A stretch of 64,000 nucleotides of DNA from Candidatus Woesearchaeota archaeon. Its GTDB lineage: Archaea; Nanobdellota; Nanobdellia; Woesearchaeales; GW2011-AR15. Below the pieces are notes generated by a model. The model was not told where the DNA came from. It did no database searches and saw only the letters and a program-made list of their open reading frames with translations. A program made the position numbers and the translations under genes. The stretch spans positions 1 through 64,000 of the forward strand of contig JAFGJW010000001.1 in assembly GCA_016928835.1 (NCBI GenBank), read 5' to 3'. How positions within the stretch are numbered: the stretch's first letter is position 1; each line of letters starts with the position of its first letter. Of the stretch, positions 35,687 to 43,729 are shown piece by piece.

Positions 35687-36298
35687 ATGGTACAGCCAAC
35701 TGCACAGGGTTCGCCTATTAACCTTATACTACAGATGAGACAGCAGGGTTTGTCCAATAATCAAATAATTCAAAATCTGCAAAGACAGGGTTATTCAAAC
35801 ACACAAATATTTGATGCTATGAACCAGGCAGAGGTTAAAAATGCTGTTGAAAAGGTGCCGCCCGAATTCATCTCTCAACAGCCCGAATATCCAATACCTT
35901 CTGGTCAGCCACCTATGTCACAACAAATGTCTGCTCAAACAGATGATGATTACCATCAGGAAGATACTGCAAAAACAGAGGAATTGATAGAAGCTATTAT
36001 AGATGAGAAATGGTCTGACTTGCTGAAGAACGTTAATAAGATTATTGAATGGAAAAATAGAGCTGAGTCTAGAATAGCTGCTATGGAGATGAAAGTTGAT
36101 AATCTTAAAGAAAACTTTGATCAGCTGCATAGAGCAGTATTGGGCAAAATAGGGGAATATGACAAAAATATCCTGGATGTCGGTACAGAAATTAAAGCAA
36201 TGGAAAAGGTATTTGCTAAAGTTTTGCCTGCATTCACAGAAAATGTGCATGAGCTCTCTAGAATAACAGATAGACTTAAATCAGGAGAGAGTGAATAA
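35687..36298 (+). CDS. Coiled-coil protein with N-terminal repeat-like helical motif
   Basis: 203 residues. Residues ~8-45 contain LILQMRQQGLSNNQIIQNLQRQGYSNTQIFDAM, two related helix-turn units of about 18 residues; a Pro/Gln-rich linker follows, then an acidic helical domain and a coiled coil (~100-195). Proteins with this head and coil are common beside archaeal pilus loci. Twelve bases after the previous gene, so co-expressed. Confidence 0.6.
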   Translation: MVQPTAQGSPINLILQMRQQGLSNNQIIQNLQRQGYSNTQIFDAMNQAEVKNAVEKVPPEFISQQPEYPIPSGQPPMSQQMSAQTDDDYHQEDTAKTEELIEAIIDEKWSDLLKNVNKIIEWKNRAESRIAAMEMKVDNLKENFDQLHRAVLGKIGEYDKNILDVGTEIKAMEKVFAKVLPAFTENVHELSRITDRLKSGESE

Positions 36299-36309
36299 TT
36301 CTAATACGT

Positions 36310-36876
36310 TTAAGGGCCCTTACCTATCCACAGGGCAGCGAAAAGCATTATAAATAGTATTGCCAATATCCCTAATACCTTCGGGTGAAACAAAGTTGCT
36401 CCAAGGTTTTCCTGAAAACTGCCGCTCGCGACATTTCCATCGCCTCTTGCATAGCTTGTTGCTTGGGTAAGAGAACTTGTATTTTGATCATTAAGATATG
36501 GGCCAGCCTTCTGCCCAATAACATGGGAAATTGCTAATAATGCAATGATAATGGTGAAGATTAGTGTCCATGTGCCAAATGTCTGGGGTATTGTCTCAAC
36601 CCAGACAGCGCCAAATGCTTCTTTGGCAATATTAAGAAAAACATAAATAACAACTAAGATGATGAACCAGGGAATAGCATATCTTACAATTTCTATTGCA
36701 TCGCTTGAGAAGATAAACAGAATTGCCACAACAAAAGCAAATAATGCGTCAATGCCTTTATTCCCGCCCAAAGGTTTTTTAAATTGGAGCACGGCATAGA
36801 CTGCAACAAAAATAAACAGGATAATAAATATATTAGAGAAGTGCTCCAGAAAAACAATATCGAGGAAAGTTGCCAT
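36310..36876 (-). CDS. Multi-span membrane protein, third of a paralogous set
   Basis: 188 residues with about five membrane helices. The start FLEHFSNIFIILFIFVAVYAVLQF aligns with the starts of the two upstream genes (VLESYGMLDVLLPFLLVFTITFAVLQ and FLEKIGVYEVVLPFLLIFTIIFAILE). No known family. Last gene of a three-gene operon next to the pilus cluster. Confidence 0.65.
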   Translation of the reverse strand: MATFLDIVFLEHFSNIFIILFIFVAVYAVLQFKKPLGGNKGIDALFAFVVAILFIFSSDAIEIVRYAIPWFIILVVIYVFLNIAKEAFGAVWVETIPQTFGTWTLIFTIIIALLAISHVIGQKAGPYLNDQNTSSLTQATSYARGDGNVASGSFQENLGATLFHPKVLGILAILFIMLFAALWIGKGP

Positions 36877-36879
36877 CTT

Positions 36880-37449
36880 TTATTTCATCACACCTTTAAA
36901 CCATTCATTGAAGGGCTTTCTCTTTTTCTCTTCATCTTCTTCACGTGTTATGAAAGCTACAATCAACCCGAACACCAAGAGAATAATAACAAGCGTAATG
37001 GTCTCATCATCAAAGAGCCATGCAAGCCATGAAGGCGTATTTCCTAGCCAGCCTGCTGAACCTATGAATATTAACGCAACAGCAATAACTGAAATCATAA
37101 CTACAATTCCTACCAAGCTTGAGCCGCCTATATTTACATCTTTTCCAAAAACACCAATTAACAACAAAGTCATCATAAAAACTACCATTAGCAGGGATAC
37201 ATTTGGCAGGGCTGAATTAATAATAACAACCACATCTGCTCCAGGCGGATAAGTGTTCATGACGTGCGGTATAATGACTGCCAGGCCAATTACCAGTGCT
37301 ACAACCTTGTTGAACGGCCTCTTATTGTCTCCAAGAATATTTGATTTTTGTAAGACTGCAAAAGTTATTGTAAAAACCAGGAGAAAGGGCAGCAAAACAT
37401 CTAGCATTCCATAACTCTCCAATACTTTAATTATATCAGCAAAATTCAT
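36880..37449 (-). CDS. Multi-span membrane protein, second of a paralogous set
   Basis: 189 residues, about five helices. N-terminal half closely matches the gene upstream (same VLESYG.L.VLLPFLL.FTI.FAVLQKS.ILG pattern). It overlaps that gene by four bases, and ends in a charged tail (REEDEEKKRKPF). Function unknown; co-expression with paralogues suggests a hetero-oligomer. Confidence 0.65.
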   Translation of the reverse strand: MNFADIIKVLESYGMLDVLLPFLLVFTITFAVLQKSNILGDNKRPFNKVVALVIGLAVIIPHVMNTYPPGADVVVIINSALPNVSLLMVVFMMTLLLIGVFGKDVNIGGSSLVGIVVMISVIAVALIFIGSAGWLGNTPSWLAWLFDDETITLVIILLVFGLIVAFITREEDEEKKRKPFNEWFKGVMK

Positions 37450-38051
37450 TTTTCTTCATCCTCCTTCTTACCTGTTTTAAATCCTAGAAAGCTCTTTTCT
37501 TTTGACGGTGAAGATGTTATCCAAGACATCAATCCAATCAATACAAGGGTTAAGATAAGAGCACCGAATGCAGCAGAGCTGATATTGTTGACAATATAAT
37601 CCCATACAAACGTCAGCCATGGTGTGCCATCTTCGGTTTTAATTGCGTGAAGGAAAATAAGCAAGATACTGACAAACATAATCACATAGAATATTGCTTT
37701 ATACTGGCTTAATAGGTCGAACTCTTCCTTGCCGCTGTGGAAAGTACCCACTAAAAGCAGGAAACAGACAGCCAACAGCAGGAGAATGGTTATATTGGCT
37801 GCAGCCTCGTTAATAGCAGCTACAAGTCTTGTACTGGCAACAGCTAGAAAAGCAGTAACAAATGCAAACATACTATTAAGATTCTTTTTTGTGTATTCTA
37901 TGTTGTCAATAGTCTCAGTTCCAAATATCTTTGATTTCTCCAGAATTGCAAAGATGATTGTAAATATTAATAAGAAGGGAAGCACAACTTCGTAAACGCC
38001 AATCTTCTCCAAAAACTGAATCGCTCCTCTGAATGGAGTTTCATCTGCCAT
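37446..38051 (-). CDS. Multi-span membrane protein, first of a paralogous set
   Basis: 201 residues, about five helices, with FLEKIGVYEVVLPFLLIFTIIFAILEKSKIFG at the N-terminus and a Lys/Glu-rich tail. Start of the three-gene operon. Similar proteins lie beside type IV pilus genes in several DPANN genomes as I recall; no function is established. Confidence 0.65.
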   Translation of the reverse strand: MADETPFRGAIQFLEKIGVYEVVLPFLLIFTIIFAILEKSKIFGTETIDNIEYTKKNLNSMFAFVTAFLAVASTRLVAAINEAAANITILLLLAVCFLLLVGTFHSGKEEFDLLSQYKAIFYVIMFVSILLIFLHAIKTEDGTPWLTFVWDYIVNNISSAAFGALILTLVLIGLMSWITSSPSKEKSFLGFKTGKKEDEEK

Positions 38052-38205
38052 ATTGTAGTATAAGATAGATGTTGCTATATAAATTTTTTGATTTTATTGA
38101 GAGAGGAAAAAGATGCTAGTTTTTCTAAAAATAGGTCTATTTATACTTGTGATAGTTACTGGTTTTTTGTTATTTGTGTAACACCTATGCCTGTCAAAAT
38201 GATTG

Positions 38206-38643
38206 TTATCTGGGGAGTGTGTTTTTCTCTTTTCTCTCATCCCACCACGCCGCACCTGAGTCTAAAAGATCTGGATACTCTTTTTTAGGCTTCCTCCCGC
38301 CGGATTCCTCTTTTTTTTCTTCTGATTCTGTCTTCTTTGATAAATATGTTCCAATGTACTCTTTCAATTGACCCCTTGCGTGGCAGTATACATTCCACGG
38401 AGCATCTAACATTCTTTCCATCCATCTTGGTATCTGAACACTTTGTGCCATCTCTTCAATTCTAGATGCTAATCTGTTCATCATATTCAGCATGTCGTCC
38501 AAAACTGGGATGTAATCTGGCACAGAATCCATTAGCGCCACATTTGCTTCTCCATTATTCTGGACCCCACGTCCTACTCCTTGTCTATAATCTCTTTCTT
38601 CTGCGTGATGTGTGTATTGTTTAAGACCTGTTTCTAAATTCAT
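38206..38643 (-). CDS. Hypothetical protein with amphipathic helical region
   Basis: 145 residues, soluble. Residues ~45-75 (VLDDMLNMMNRLASRIEEMAQSV) form an amphipathic helix; the C-terminal third is charged (KKTESEEKKEESGGRKPKKEYP). GGTGACAG precedes the start. No family recognised; position suggests a cytoplasmic partner of the pilus genes. Confidence 0.55.
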   Translation of the reverse strand: MNLETGLKQYTHHAEERDYRQGVGRGVQNNGEANVALMDSVPDYIPVLDDMLNMMNRLASRIEEMAQSVQIPRWMERMLDAPWNVYCHARGQLKEYIGTYLSKKTESEEKKEESGGRKPKKEYPDLLDSGAAWWDERKEKNTLPR

Positions 38644-38756
38644 TTTCTGTCACCTTTTCCTTATACTCTCCTTTCTGCCATGTTGTGGGGCTCTACATAA
38701 AATAGTTAGAGAGAGCCCAAGTTTAAATCAAAATAATAATAAGCAGAATGAGGAGC

Positions 38757-38879
38757 ATGAGTAAAGGAGAATGGCAACTTATTCTTATCTTTTCATCTTG
38801 TTTTTTTATTGCCATTTTATATTCCTGTCTAATGCATTTATATTGGGCTTTTCCAGAAAACATAGAAAAGCTTAATTAA
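38757..38879 (+). CDS. Small single-span membrane protein
   Basis: 40 residues, MSKGEWQLILIFSSCFFIAILYSCLMHLYW then a short polar end. GAGGAGC sits directly before ATG 38757; an in-frame ATG at 38748 is also possible. It lies between the last host gene and the left end of the integrated element. The rest of 38644-39019 shows nothing recognisable. Confidence 0.4.
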   Translation: MSKGEWQLILIFSSCFFIAILYSCLMHLYWAFPENIEKLN

Positions 38880-39019
38880 ATAATAAGGATAGGAGTAATA
38901 ATAGTATTATGGATACTCATAGCTGATTAATATATTAACTATTCTATATAAATCTTAGGTTTATTAATATTAAACAAAATGGTTGAATGGACTGAGTGAG
39001 GAGCTGCTAATTAAATCTA

Positions 39020-39031
39020 AGCCCCTGAAGG
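39020..39031. repeat. Left attachment site (attL), 12-bp tRNA 3'-end copy
   Basis: AGCCCCTGAAGG is identical to 49908-49919, which is the discriminator base, the 3' acceptor strand and the first bases of the T arm of tRNA-Thr read on the plus strand. Orientation is the same, as expected for site-specific integration at a tRNA 3' end. Confidence 0.75.
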
Positions 39032-39050
39032 ACTAAAGCCCTTTAGTGCA
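39032..39050. repeat. Palindrome and arm-like repeat inside the left end
   Basis: ACTAAAG-CC-CTTTAGT (39032-39047) is a perfect 7-bp inverted repeat starting directly at the attachment core; TTTAGTGCA (39042-39050) recurs at 49887-49895, 12 bases from the other core. In the excised circle these would flank the core on both sides, as recombinase-binding sites do. Confidence 0.55.
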
Positions 39051-39121
39051 AAAAGTGAGTATATAGGTTTAAGCTCGAATACCTAAATTTATTAAGAATA
39101 GTATTATCTTTAATATTAAAA

Positions 39122-39274
39122 ATGTTTGCATTGAAAAGAAAATTGGTATTGACAAAGCAAGGCAACTATATTTTGACAGTGCCAAAGCAGCTGGTACAGC
39201 TCAAAGGCTGGCAGCCTGGAGACAGCCTGACTTTCAAGGATCAGAAAGGCAGCATAGTCATTGAGAAGGATTAA
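39122..39274 (+). CDS. AbrB-like swapped-hairpin DNA-binding protein
   Basis: 50 residues. RKLVLTKQGNYILTVPKQL..LKGWQPGDSLTF and SIVIEK match the AbrB/SpoVT strand-hairpin-strand pattern (xxTxxG-xxxxxxPK, LGWxxGDxL). Such proteins act as repressors or antitoxins. TATA-like ATTTATTAAG lies upstream. It converges on the winged-helix gene, overlapping by 17 bases. First gene inside the element. Confidence 0.65.
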   Translation: MFALKRKLVLTKQGNYILTVPKQLVQLKGWQPGDSLTFKDQKGSIVIEKD

Positions 39275-39935
39275 GGCTTTTTCTTAATTTGTTTAAATCT
39301 TGATCCAGATTCCCAGTTATTTTAAAAATATATTCTCCTAGTTTTAATTCTTCTAATTTTGAAAAGTATTCTCTTAAATTAAATTCAATACCTTCCTGTC
39401 TGTTCATTCCGACCTTTTCCAATTCTTTTGGGAATAGTTTATTATATTTTTGATATTCTCTAGTTTTTAATTTGAATAAACAAAATTTTGCAAGTGTCGG
39501 AATATGTATCTCTTTCGGTTGAGTTTTGATGTATTCTTTTAATGCCTTATCAAAAAATTCGTTTGCTCTAATAACTCCTTTAATTCCTGTTTTTCCAACT
39601 GCCTTTAATTGCTGCTCTGGAATTGACTTAGAAAATTTAAGTGTTTTTTCTACAAAAGCCTCAAAAGGATCTATTGGAACTTGAAACGATTTAATATATT
39701 TAGTTTGCCCCCTTGTTTTCTTAACTTGTCTTACTGCTATTAATCCAAGTTGCTCAAGTTTTTCTATATGTCTCCAGACTCCAGCATAATTAAGATCCAG
39801 TGTTTCTGCAATCTCAGTAATACTCCTCTCTTTCTCCAAACACATATAATATATTTTTTCTCTAGTTTTACTGTTAAATGCACTAGTTACTGTGTGAAGA
39901 TCTATTTCTTTTCCCATACTTGTTTTTAATTTCAT
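39258..39935 (-). CDS. ArsR-like winged-helix regulator of the element
   Basis: 225 residues from ATG 39935 (a start at 39992 would add 19). Winged helix at the N-terminal end: SKTREKIYYMCLEKERSITEIAETLDLNYAGVWRHIEKLEQLGLI, then a basic wing RQVKKTRGQTKYI. The ~150-residue C-terminal part is helical, unknown, possibly for dimerisation or ligand binding. Transcribed away from the replication genes, as expected for an element's master regulator. Confidence 0.7.
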   Translation of the reverse strand: MKLKTSMGKEIDLHTVTSAFNSKTREKIYYMCLEKERSITEIAETLDLNYAGVWRHIEKLEQLGLIAVRQVKKTRGQTKYIKSFQVPIDPFEAFVEKTLKFSKSIPEQQLKAVGKTGIKGVIRANEFFDKALKEYIKTQPKEIHIPTLAKFCLFKLKTREYQKYNKLFPKELEKVGMNRQEGIEFNLREYFSKLEELKLGEYIFKITGNLDQDLNKLRKSLNPSQ

Positions 39936-40021
39936 TTTGGATTTATAAATTTTGGTATTTATGATTTTATGATTTAAATGTAAGGAAATCATAACATTTA
40001 TATAGTAATTATATTTATATT

Positions 40022-40120
40022 ATGAACAGAATGTCAGAACTCGAGGAGCTATTCAAAAAATATCAGGAGTGGAAGAGTCTGCGAATGACTCCCCCACAAC
40101 CAAAAAACAGCTTGGGATAA
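40022..40120 (+). CDS. Very small charged protein
   Basis: 32 residues: a short helix (SELEELFKKYQEWKSLRM) and a Pro/Gln tail. The start follows TATA-rich sequence closely (ATTTATATAG about 20 bases upstream), which fits a leaderless start. Coding status uncertain. Confidence 0.4.
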   Translation: MNRMSELEELFKKYQEWKSLRMTPPQPKNSLG

Positions 40121-40178
40121 ACCTAACCTCTATGACTGGTTTATCCTTCTCTGTTTTTATAATTATGTAAACAGAAAA

Positions 40179-40352
40179 ATGATAATCTTTTCCAATTTTA
40201 CAAAAAGCAGCAAGTTGCGGAGAGTTCCTATTTCTATACGGATTGAAAGCCTTATTATTGACAGATTAAAAGAGGAGAAAAAGGATCAGGTTTCAGATTA
40301 TTTGAGGCAGCTGATCTATGATGACTTAGAGGTCAAGTTCGAGAAAAAATGA
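40179..40352 (+). CDS. Ribbon-helix-helix regulator
   Basis: 57 residues. RRVPISIRIESLIIDRLKEEKKDQVSDYLRQLIYDDLE has the beta strand, helix, turn, helix order of CopG/ParD-type proteins. Such factors control plasmid copy number or toxin-antitoxin operons. Four-base overlap with the next gene, so first of a tightly coupled run leading to the MCM-like gene. Confidence 0.65.
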   Translation: MIIFSNFTKSSKLRRVPISIRIESLIIDRLKEEKKDQVSDYLRQLIYDDLEVKFEKK

Positions 40353-40516
40353 CACTTAGACTAAGCCCAGAGGATTTTGCATTTCTGATTTATTTAATTG
40401 GCAAAGCGCAGCATCAACTAAAAACGGAACATGAATTTAAGAGAGTCTGGCAGGCTCAGGCATTGAAACAAAAAATTAAAGGGTATATAGAGGTGAAAAA
40501 TTATGAAGACTATTGA
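40349..40516 (+). CDS. Small hypothetical protein of the element
   Basis: 55 residues, basic and helical (DFAFLIYLIGKAQHQLKTEHEFKRVWQAQALKQKIKGY). Starts by ATGA overlap with the RHH gene and its end overlaps the next start by 14 bases. Function unknown. Confidence 0.5.
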   Translation: MTLRLSPEDFAFLIYLIGKAQHQLKTEHEFKRVWQAQALKQKIKGYIEVKNYEDY

Positions 40517-40736
40517 AATAACCGACACAAATGCAGAACTTATTGACAATTTCAGACATGATAAATATTTATCAAAAGTAATAAAGGATCTAGATAAAAA
40601 ATCAGACAATGATATTATAATGATGTTGCATCTTGGGTTTAATGAAAAGGATTTCATGGAATCTTTAGGTGGGAAAGTAACTTTTGGTCCAATTTTAGTA
40701 GAGTTTGATTTAAATAAAATTGAAGGTGAAAAATGA
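40503..40736 (+). CDS. Small hypothetical protein of the element
   Basis: 77 residues, preceded by GAGGTG seven bases before ATG 40503. Mixed charge, no cysteine, with KVIKDLDKKSDNDIIMMLHLGFNEKDFM in the middle. ATGA overlap with the MCM-like gene suggests it works with it. No family recognised. Confidence 0.6.
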   Translation: MKTIEITDTNAELIDNFRHDKYLSKVIKDLDKKSDNDIIMMLHLGFNEKDFMESLGGKVTFGPILVEFDLNKIEGEK

Positions 40737-42811
40737 CTGATGACGAAGCAACAAAAAAACTGACTGAAGAAGAGGTAGCTAAACTTGAGTATGATTTTGA
40801 AAGAATAGCTATTGAAGAGTTAAGAAAAAAATCTGATCTAATCGAGTTAAATGATAAAATCATATATCTAAGATTTCCTCAGAAGATAATAATTCAAAAC
40901 CTTATATGCGAGGCCTTAGAAACTGATTATCAAAGTGGAGAGCAAAATCATAAGGGAAATTTATATAAATTTTCTTTTGGAAAAGGGCTTGATGAACTAA
41001 TACTTTTTTCTGATCATGTTTTTTCATTGGGAGAAACAAACATCTTTCTTGAGCCCATGTCTGAGGCCGAGATTATTTTTTCTAAAGTGGTGGTAAATGC
41101 TATTTATAAGCATTACAAAGGTGTTGAAACAAAGTTGCGGATCAAGAATTTTAAGTTTTTTATTGTTGATTTTTTAAAAGACCTAGAGACTAAGGAAAAT
41201 AAAAAACAAATCTCATTAAAACAAAAATTGGAGGCTATACATGAAGTCATTTATTATTTTAATGACTACTGCAAAACTAGCTCACTTGATCCCCTAACTG
41301 ATTTGAGACAGTTGCATATAATAAACCCTTTTTTATTTAAAGAGGCAAGCCCAATAATGCCCTTTTCTGAAGATGAATTTAGGGGACTCTCCAGAGAGGA
41401 GCTTATCTCAATTATTGAGCTGCATCTGACTCAAGGGTTTAGTAATGATCCAAGATTGATAGAAGATGCTAAGAGAAGTATTTTTCTGATAGACCAGCAT
41501 CAATCGGATAATTACAAATATGCAAAATACCAAGATAATAAAATCATTGTCGAGGACACAAAGACAGCAAAGACCTCCATATATAGCAATTTTTGTTTAG
41601 TGACTGAGGATTTCTCAAAAGCAGGGTTAACAGGTTACTCAACATCAGACACTACGGCGGAGGGGGTTTTAACAAATGAAAAAAGAGCCTGTTTATTTGA
41701 TGAGATGAGCGATAACAAACGCACAGAGATTTTATCAGGTGCTTTAAACTTAATGGAAAAGGGAATCGCAACAATCATAAAAGGCAAACAAAAGGTTGTT
41801 TCCAAGTATGCAAATGAATACAATTTTACCTCTAATCCAGCGCAATCGGAAGATACTGAAGCAGGAGCAATCTTCCAGTTTTCAGACTTGATTAAGACAC
41901 TTACAAATAATCCGATTGGTTTTGGCTCAAGAATTGGCACAGTAAGGTTTATGCCAGGTTATAGCAAATATTCAGGGAAGCCTATTGATTCCAGGAAATC
42001 ACAAAAGATAAGGGCACTATTTGAGCATCTAAGATCCAAACTAAGCCAGGCATTAATCAAGGCATACGAAAATACTCAAGTTTTAGATTGGTTGGAAGAG
42101 CCTTATTCAATTGAAGAGCTTAAGCAGTTTAATCTCTTAATTGATACTATTGGATACCTGCCAGTTAAAAGGTTTTTTGAGTCGTTTAGATCTAACTATG
42201 CAAGGGTTAGAGGGGGGGCATTGAAGCAGGCTTTATTATTGCAGATCGACTTAATTAATAGAGGAGAACTTGACTTTAATCTATTGCTTGAAGATGCAAA
42301 TAAATGTTATTCTGAGCTTTTCAATGAGAACTTAAAATCAATCAGAAGAGTATCAACTGCGGTTAAGGAAAAACTCACAGATGATCTGATTAAATCAACT
42401 TTGGAATTTTACTCTCCAAAATATGCCAGGACATTGATAAAAACCCTAATACTGTTTATTATTGAAAATAAGGTTGGCCTGCATAAAATAGTTTTAGAAG
42501 AGCTAAAACCTGTTTATGAAAAATATAAGGACTATCTCCCTTACAAAGAAAATAAGGATAATTATTTTTCAGACTTAATTAAAGATTTTCATAGAGCCAA
42601 TGAAAAGGGCATTAACAACAACTTGAGAGTGAGCCTTATTAATGCTTTTGGAGTTGATATTGAACAATCAGGCAGCTCAATCTTGTTTAAGATCAAGGAT
42701 ACTGAACTTTTTAATCAATACTTACAGTGGGGGCAAATCGGGTATTTCGGGTATACTTCTATTTCAGAAAATAGCGAAAAAATGGCAAAAAACACTAATA
42801 GGGGCTTATAA
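40733..42811 (+). CDS. MCM-like AAA+ replicative helicase with degenerate Walker A
   Basis: 692 residues. The ATPase core lines up with archaeal MCM: EDTKTAKT (274-281) at the P-loop, where GDPGTAKS is expected; KAGLTGYSTSD; Walker B ACLFDEM (319-325); sensor-1 FTSNP (Asn368); and GFGSR (Arg400) at the arginine-finger position. The P-loop glycines are lost but Lys280 and Thr281 remain. N- and C-terminal parts are not recognisable. It probably unwinds the element's origin; the iteron-like repeats lie at its 3' end. Family assigned from motif order only. Confidence 0.6.
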   Translation: MTDDEATKKLTEEEVAKLEYDFERIAIEELRKKSDLIELNDKIIYLRFPQKIIIQNLICEALETDYQSGEQNHKGNLYKFSFGKGLDELILFSDHVFSLGETNIFLEPMSEAEIIFSKVVVNAIYKHYKGVETKLRIKNFKFFIVDFLKDLETKENKKQISLKQKLEAIHEVIYYFNDYCKTSSLDPLTDLRQLHIINPFLFKEASPIMPFSEDEFRGLSREELISIIELHLTQGFSNDPRLIEDAKRSIFLIDQHQSDNYKYAKYQDNKIIVEDTKTAKTSIYSNFCLVTEDFSKAGLTGYSTSDTTAEGVLTNEKRACLFDEMSDNKRTEILSGALNLMEKGIATIIKGKQKVVSKYANEYNFTSNPAQSEDTEAGAIFQFSDLIKTLTNNPIGFGSRIGTVRFMPGYSKYSGKPIDSRKSQKIRALFEHLRSKLSQALIKAYENTQVLDWLEEPYSIEELKQFNLLIDTIGYLPVKRFFESFRSNYARVRGGALKQALLLQIDLINRGELDFNLLLEDANKCYSELFNENLKSIRRVSTAVKEKLTDDLIKSTLEFYSPKYARTLIKTLILFIIENKVGLHKIVLEELKPVYEKYKDYLPYKENKDNYFSDLIKDFHRANEKGINNNLRVSLINAFGVDIEQSGSSILFKIKDTELFNQYLQWGQIGYFGYTSISENSEKMAKNTNRGL

Positions 42812-42842
42812 AACAATACCCGAAATGCCCGAAATACCCGAG
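42737..42842. repeat. Iteron-like 9-bp repeats, candidate replication origin
   Basis: The unit ATACCCGAA occurs three times head to tail at 42816-42842 (ATACCCGAA, ATGCCCGAA, ATACCCGAG) and twice inverted at 42737-42754 (ATCGGGTAT, TTCGGGTAT). The two blocks form an imperfect 16-bp inverted repeat about 61 bases apart, spanning the end of the MCM-like gene and the start of the next. Grouped short repeats beside a replication gene are typical of plasmid origins. Confidence 0.55.
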
Positions 42843-43007
42843 AAAATAAACAAAATGCAAAAGAAACAACTTCCAGACAAACACTTGAGCAGGCCACTGA
42901 GCCAGGAGCAGGAAGAAGAAATAAGGCAGCTTTCAGTCCAGAAGCAGATCCCTTTCATACTGGCCAAGCATGAATACTTTGAGAACAAACTGAACAGGTG
43001 GCTATAA
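42825..43007 (+). CDS. Small basic hypothetical protein
   Basis: 60 residues from ATG 42825, which lies inside the second direct iteron; the first residues PEIPEKINK are partly dictated by the repeats. Gln/Glu-rich helix follows (SQEQEEEIRQLSVQKQIPF). TAATG overlap with the next gene. Could instead start at the Met ten codons later. Confidence 0.5.
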   Translation: MPEIPEKINKMQKKQLPDKHLSRPLSQEQEEEIRQLSVQKQIPFILAKHEYFENKLNRWL

Positions 43008-43246
43008 TGAAACCGACAACACCAATGAAGGCAATAAGATTGAAATGTGTTGATTGTTGTGCTGGGCAATCCTTAGAAATAAAAGCGTGTCCTTGTATAG
43101 ATTGTTCTTTATGGAGATATCGGCTAGGTAGGAATCCAAACTACAAAGAAAATAAAAAAAACCCATACCTAAACCCCAAAAACTTTGTAGGAAGGGAAAA
43201 TTGGGAGGCAATTAAACTTATTAAATTCATAAAAGAAAAATGCTGA
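43007..43246 (+). CDS. Small phage-type zinc-finger protein
   Basis: 79 residues. CVDCCAGQSLEIKACPCIDCSLWRYRLGRNP holds six cysteines in the pattern of a small zinc-binding protein common in bacterial phages and mobile elements (CLDCC...CP..DCPLxPYR.G). Start at ATG 43007 in a TAATG overlap. Function unknown; supports a viral or mobile origin. Confidence 0.65.
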   Translation: MKPTTPMKAIRLKCVDCCAGQSLEIKACPCIDCSLWRYRLGRNPNYKENKKNPYLNPKNFVGRENWEAIKLIKFIKEKC

Positions 43247-43419
43247 ACTTAATTTTTCAAATGATTGAACTAAGTCTCATAATTTGCTTGTTGTATTTTG
43301 TCATGCTTATTTTTCTAGTCATACTTACCCGATTTTTATCTCCACCATTAAAGGCTGGGCAGCCTCCTAAAGCCCAGCCGAGAAGAGGCAGGACAGGGAA
43401 ACTGTTTAAGAGAACTTGA
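43240..43419 (+). CDS. Small single-span membrane protein
   Basis: 59 residues. LNLIFQMIELSLIICLLYFVMLIFLVILT is hydrophobic; the rest is basic with Pro (PPLKAGQPPKAQPRRGRTGK). Overlaps the zinc-finger gene by seven bases. Confidence 0.5.
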   Translation: MLNLIFQMIELSLIICLLYFVMLIFLVILTRFLSPPLKAGQPPKAQPRRGRTGKLFKRT

Positions 43420-43450
43420 GCAGCCCGTAATAAAAGAGTAGGTGGCGTAA

Positions 43451-43729
43451 ATGAACAAAATAAACATACTGTTGTATCAATGCCAGAAAGAGGAACTAGA
43501 GCTTAGGCTTTATGATCCTGAGATTCCAGCAAGGACAAAAGCAGATATTATGAAGCTTGCACTGGAGAGCTATTTAGAATCAACAAAAGACGCTGTTTTA
43601 GATGCCAGAAGCCATGATAAGGTTAAAACACAGCTGGAAGATTCGCTAGGCAGAAATGCAACAAGAGAGGAATACATCACAGCGATACTGAAGGATCAGA
43701 AAAAAAGGTTTGGAGTTGGTGAAGAATGA
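43451..43729 (+). CDS. Hypothetical helical protein upstream of the recombinase
   Basis: 92 residues, charged and helical throughout, preceded by GGTGGCGTAA. ATGA overlap with the following tyrosine recombinase suggests an accessory or excisionase-like role, but no DNA-binding motif is visible. Confidence 0.55.
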   Translation: MNKINILLYQCQKEELELRLYDPEIPARTKADIMKLALESYLESTKDAVLDARSHDKVKTQLEDSLGRNATREEYITAILKDQKKRFGVGEE

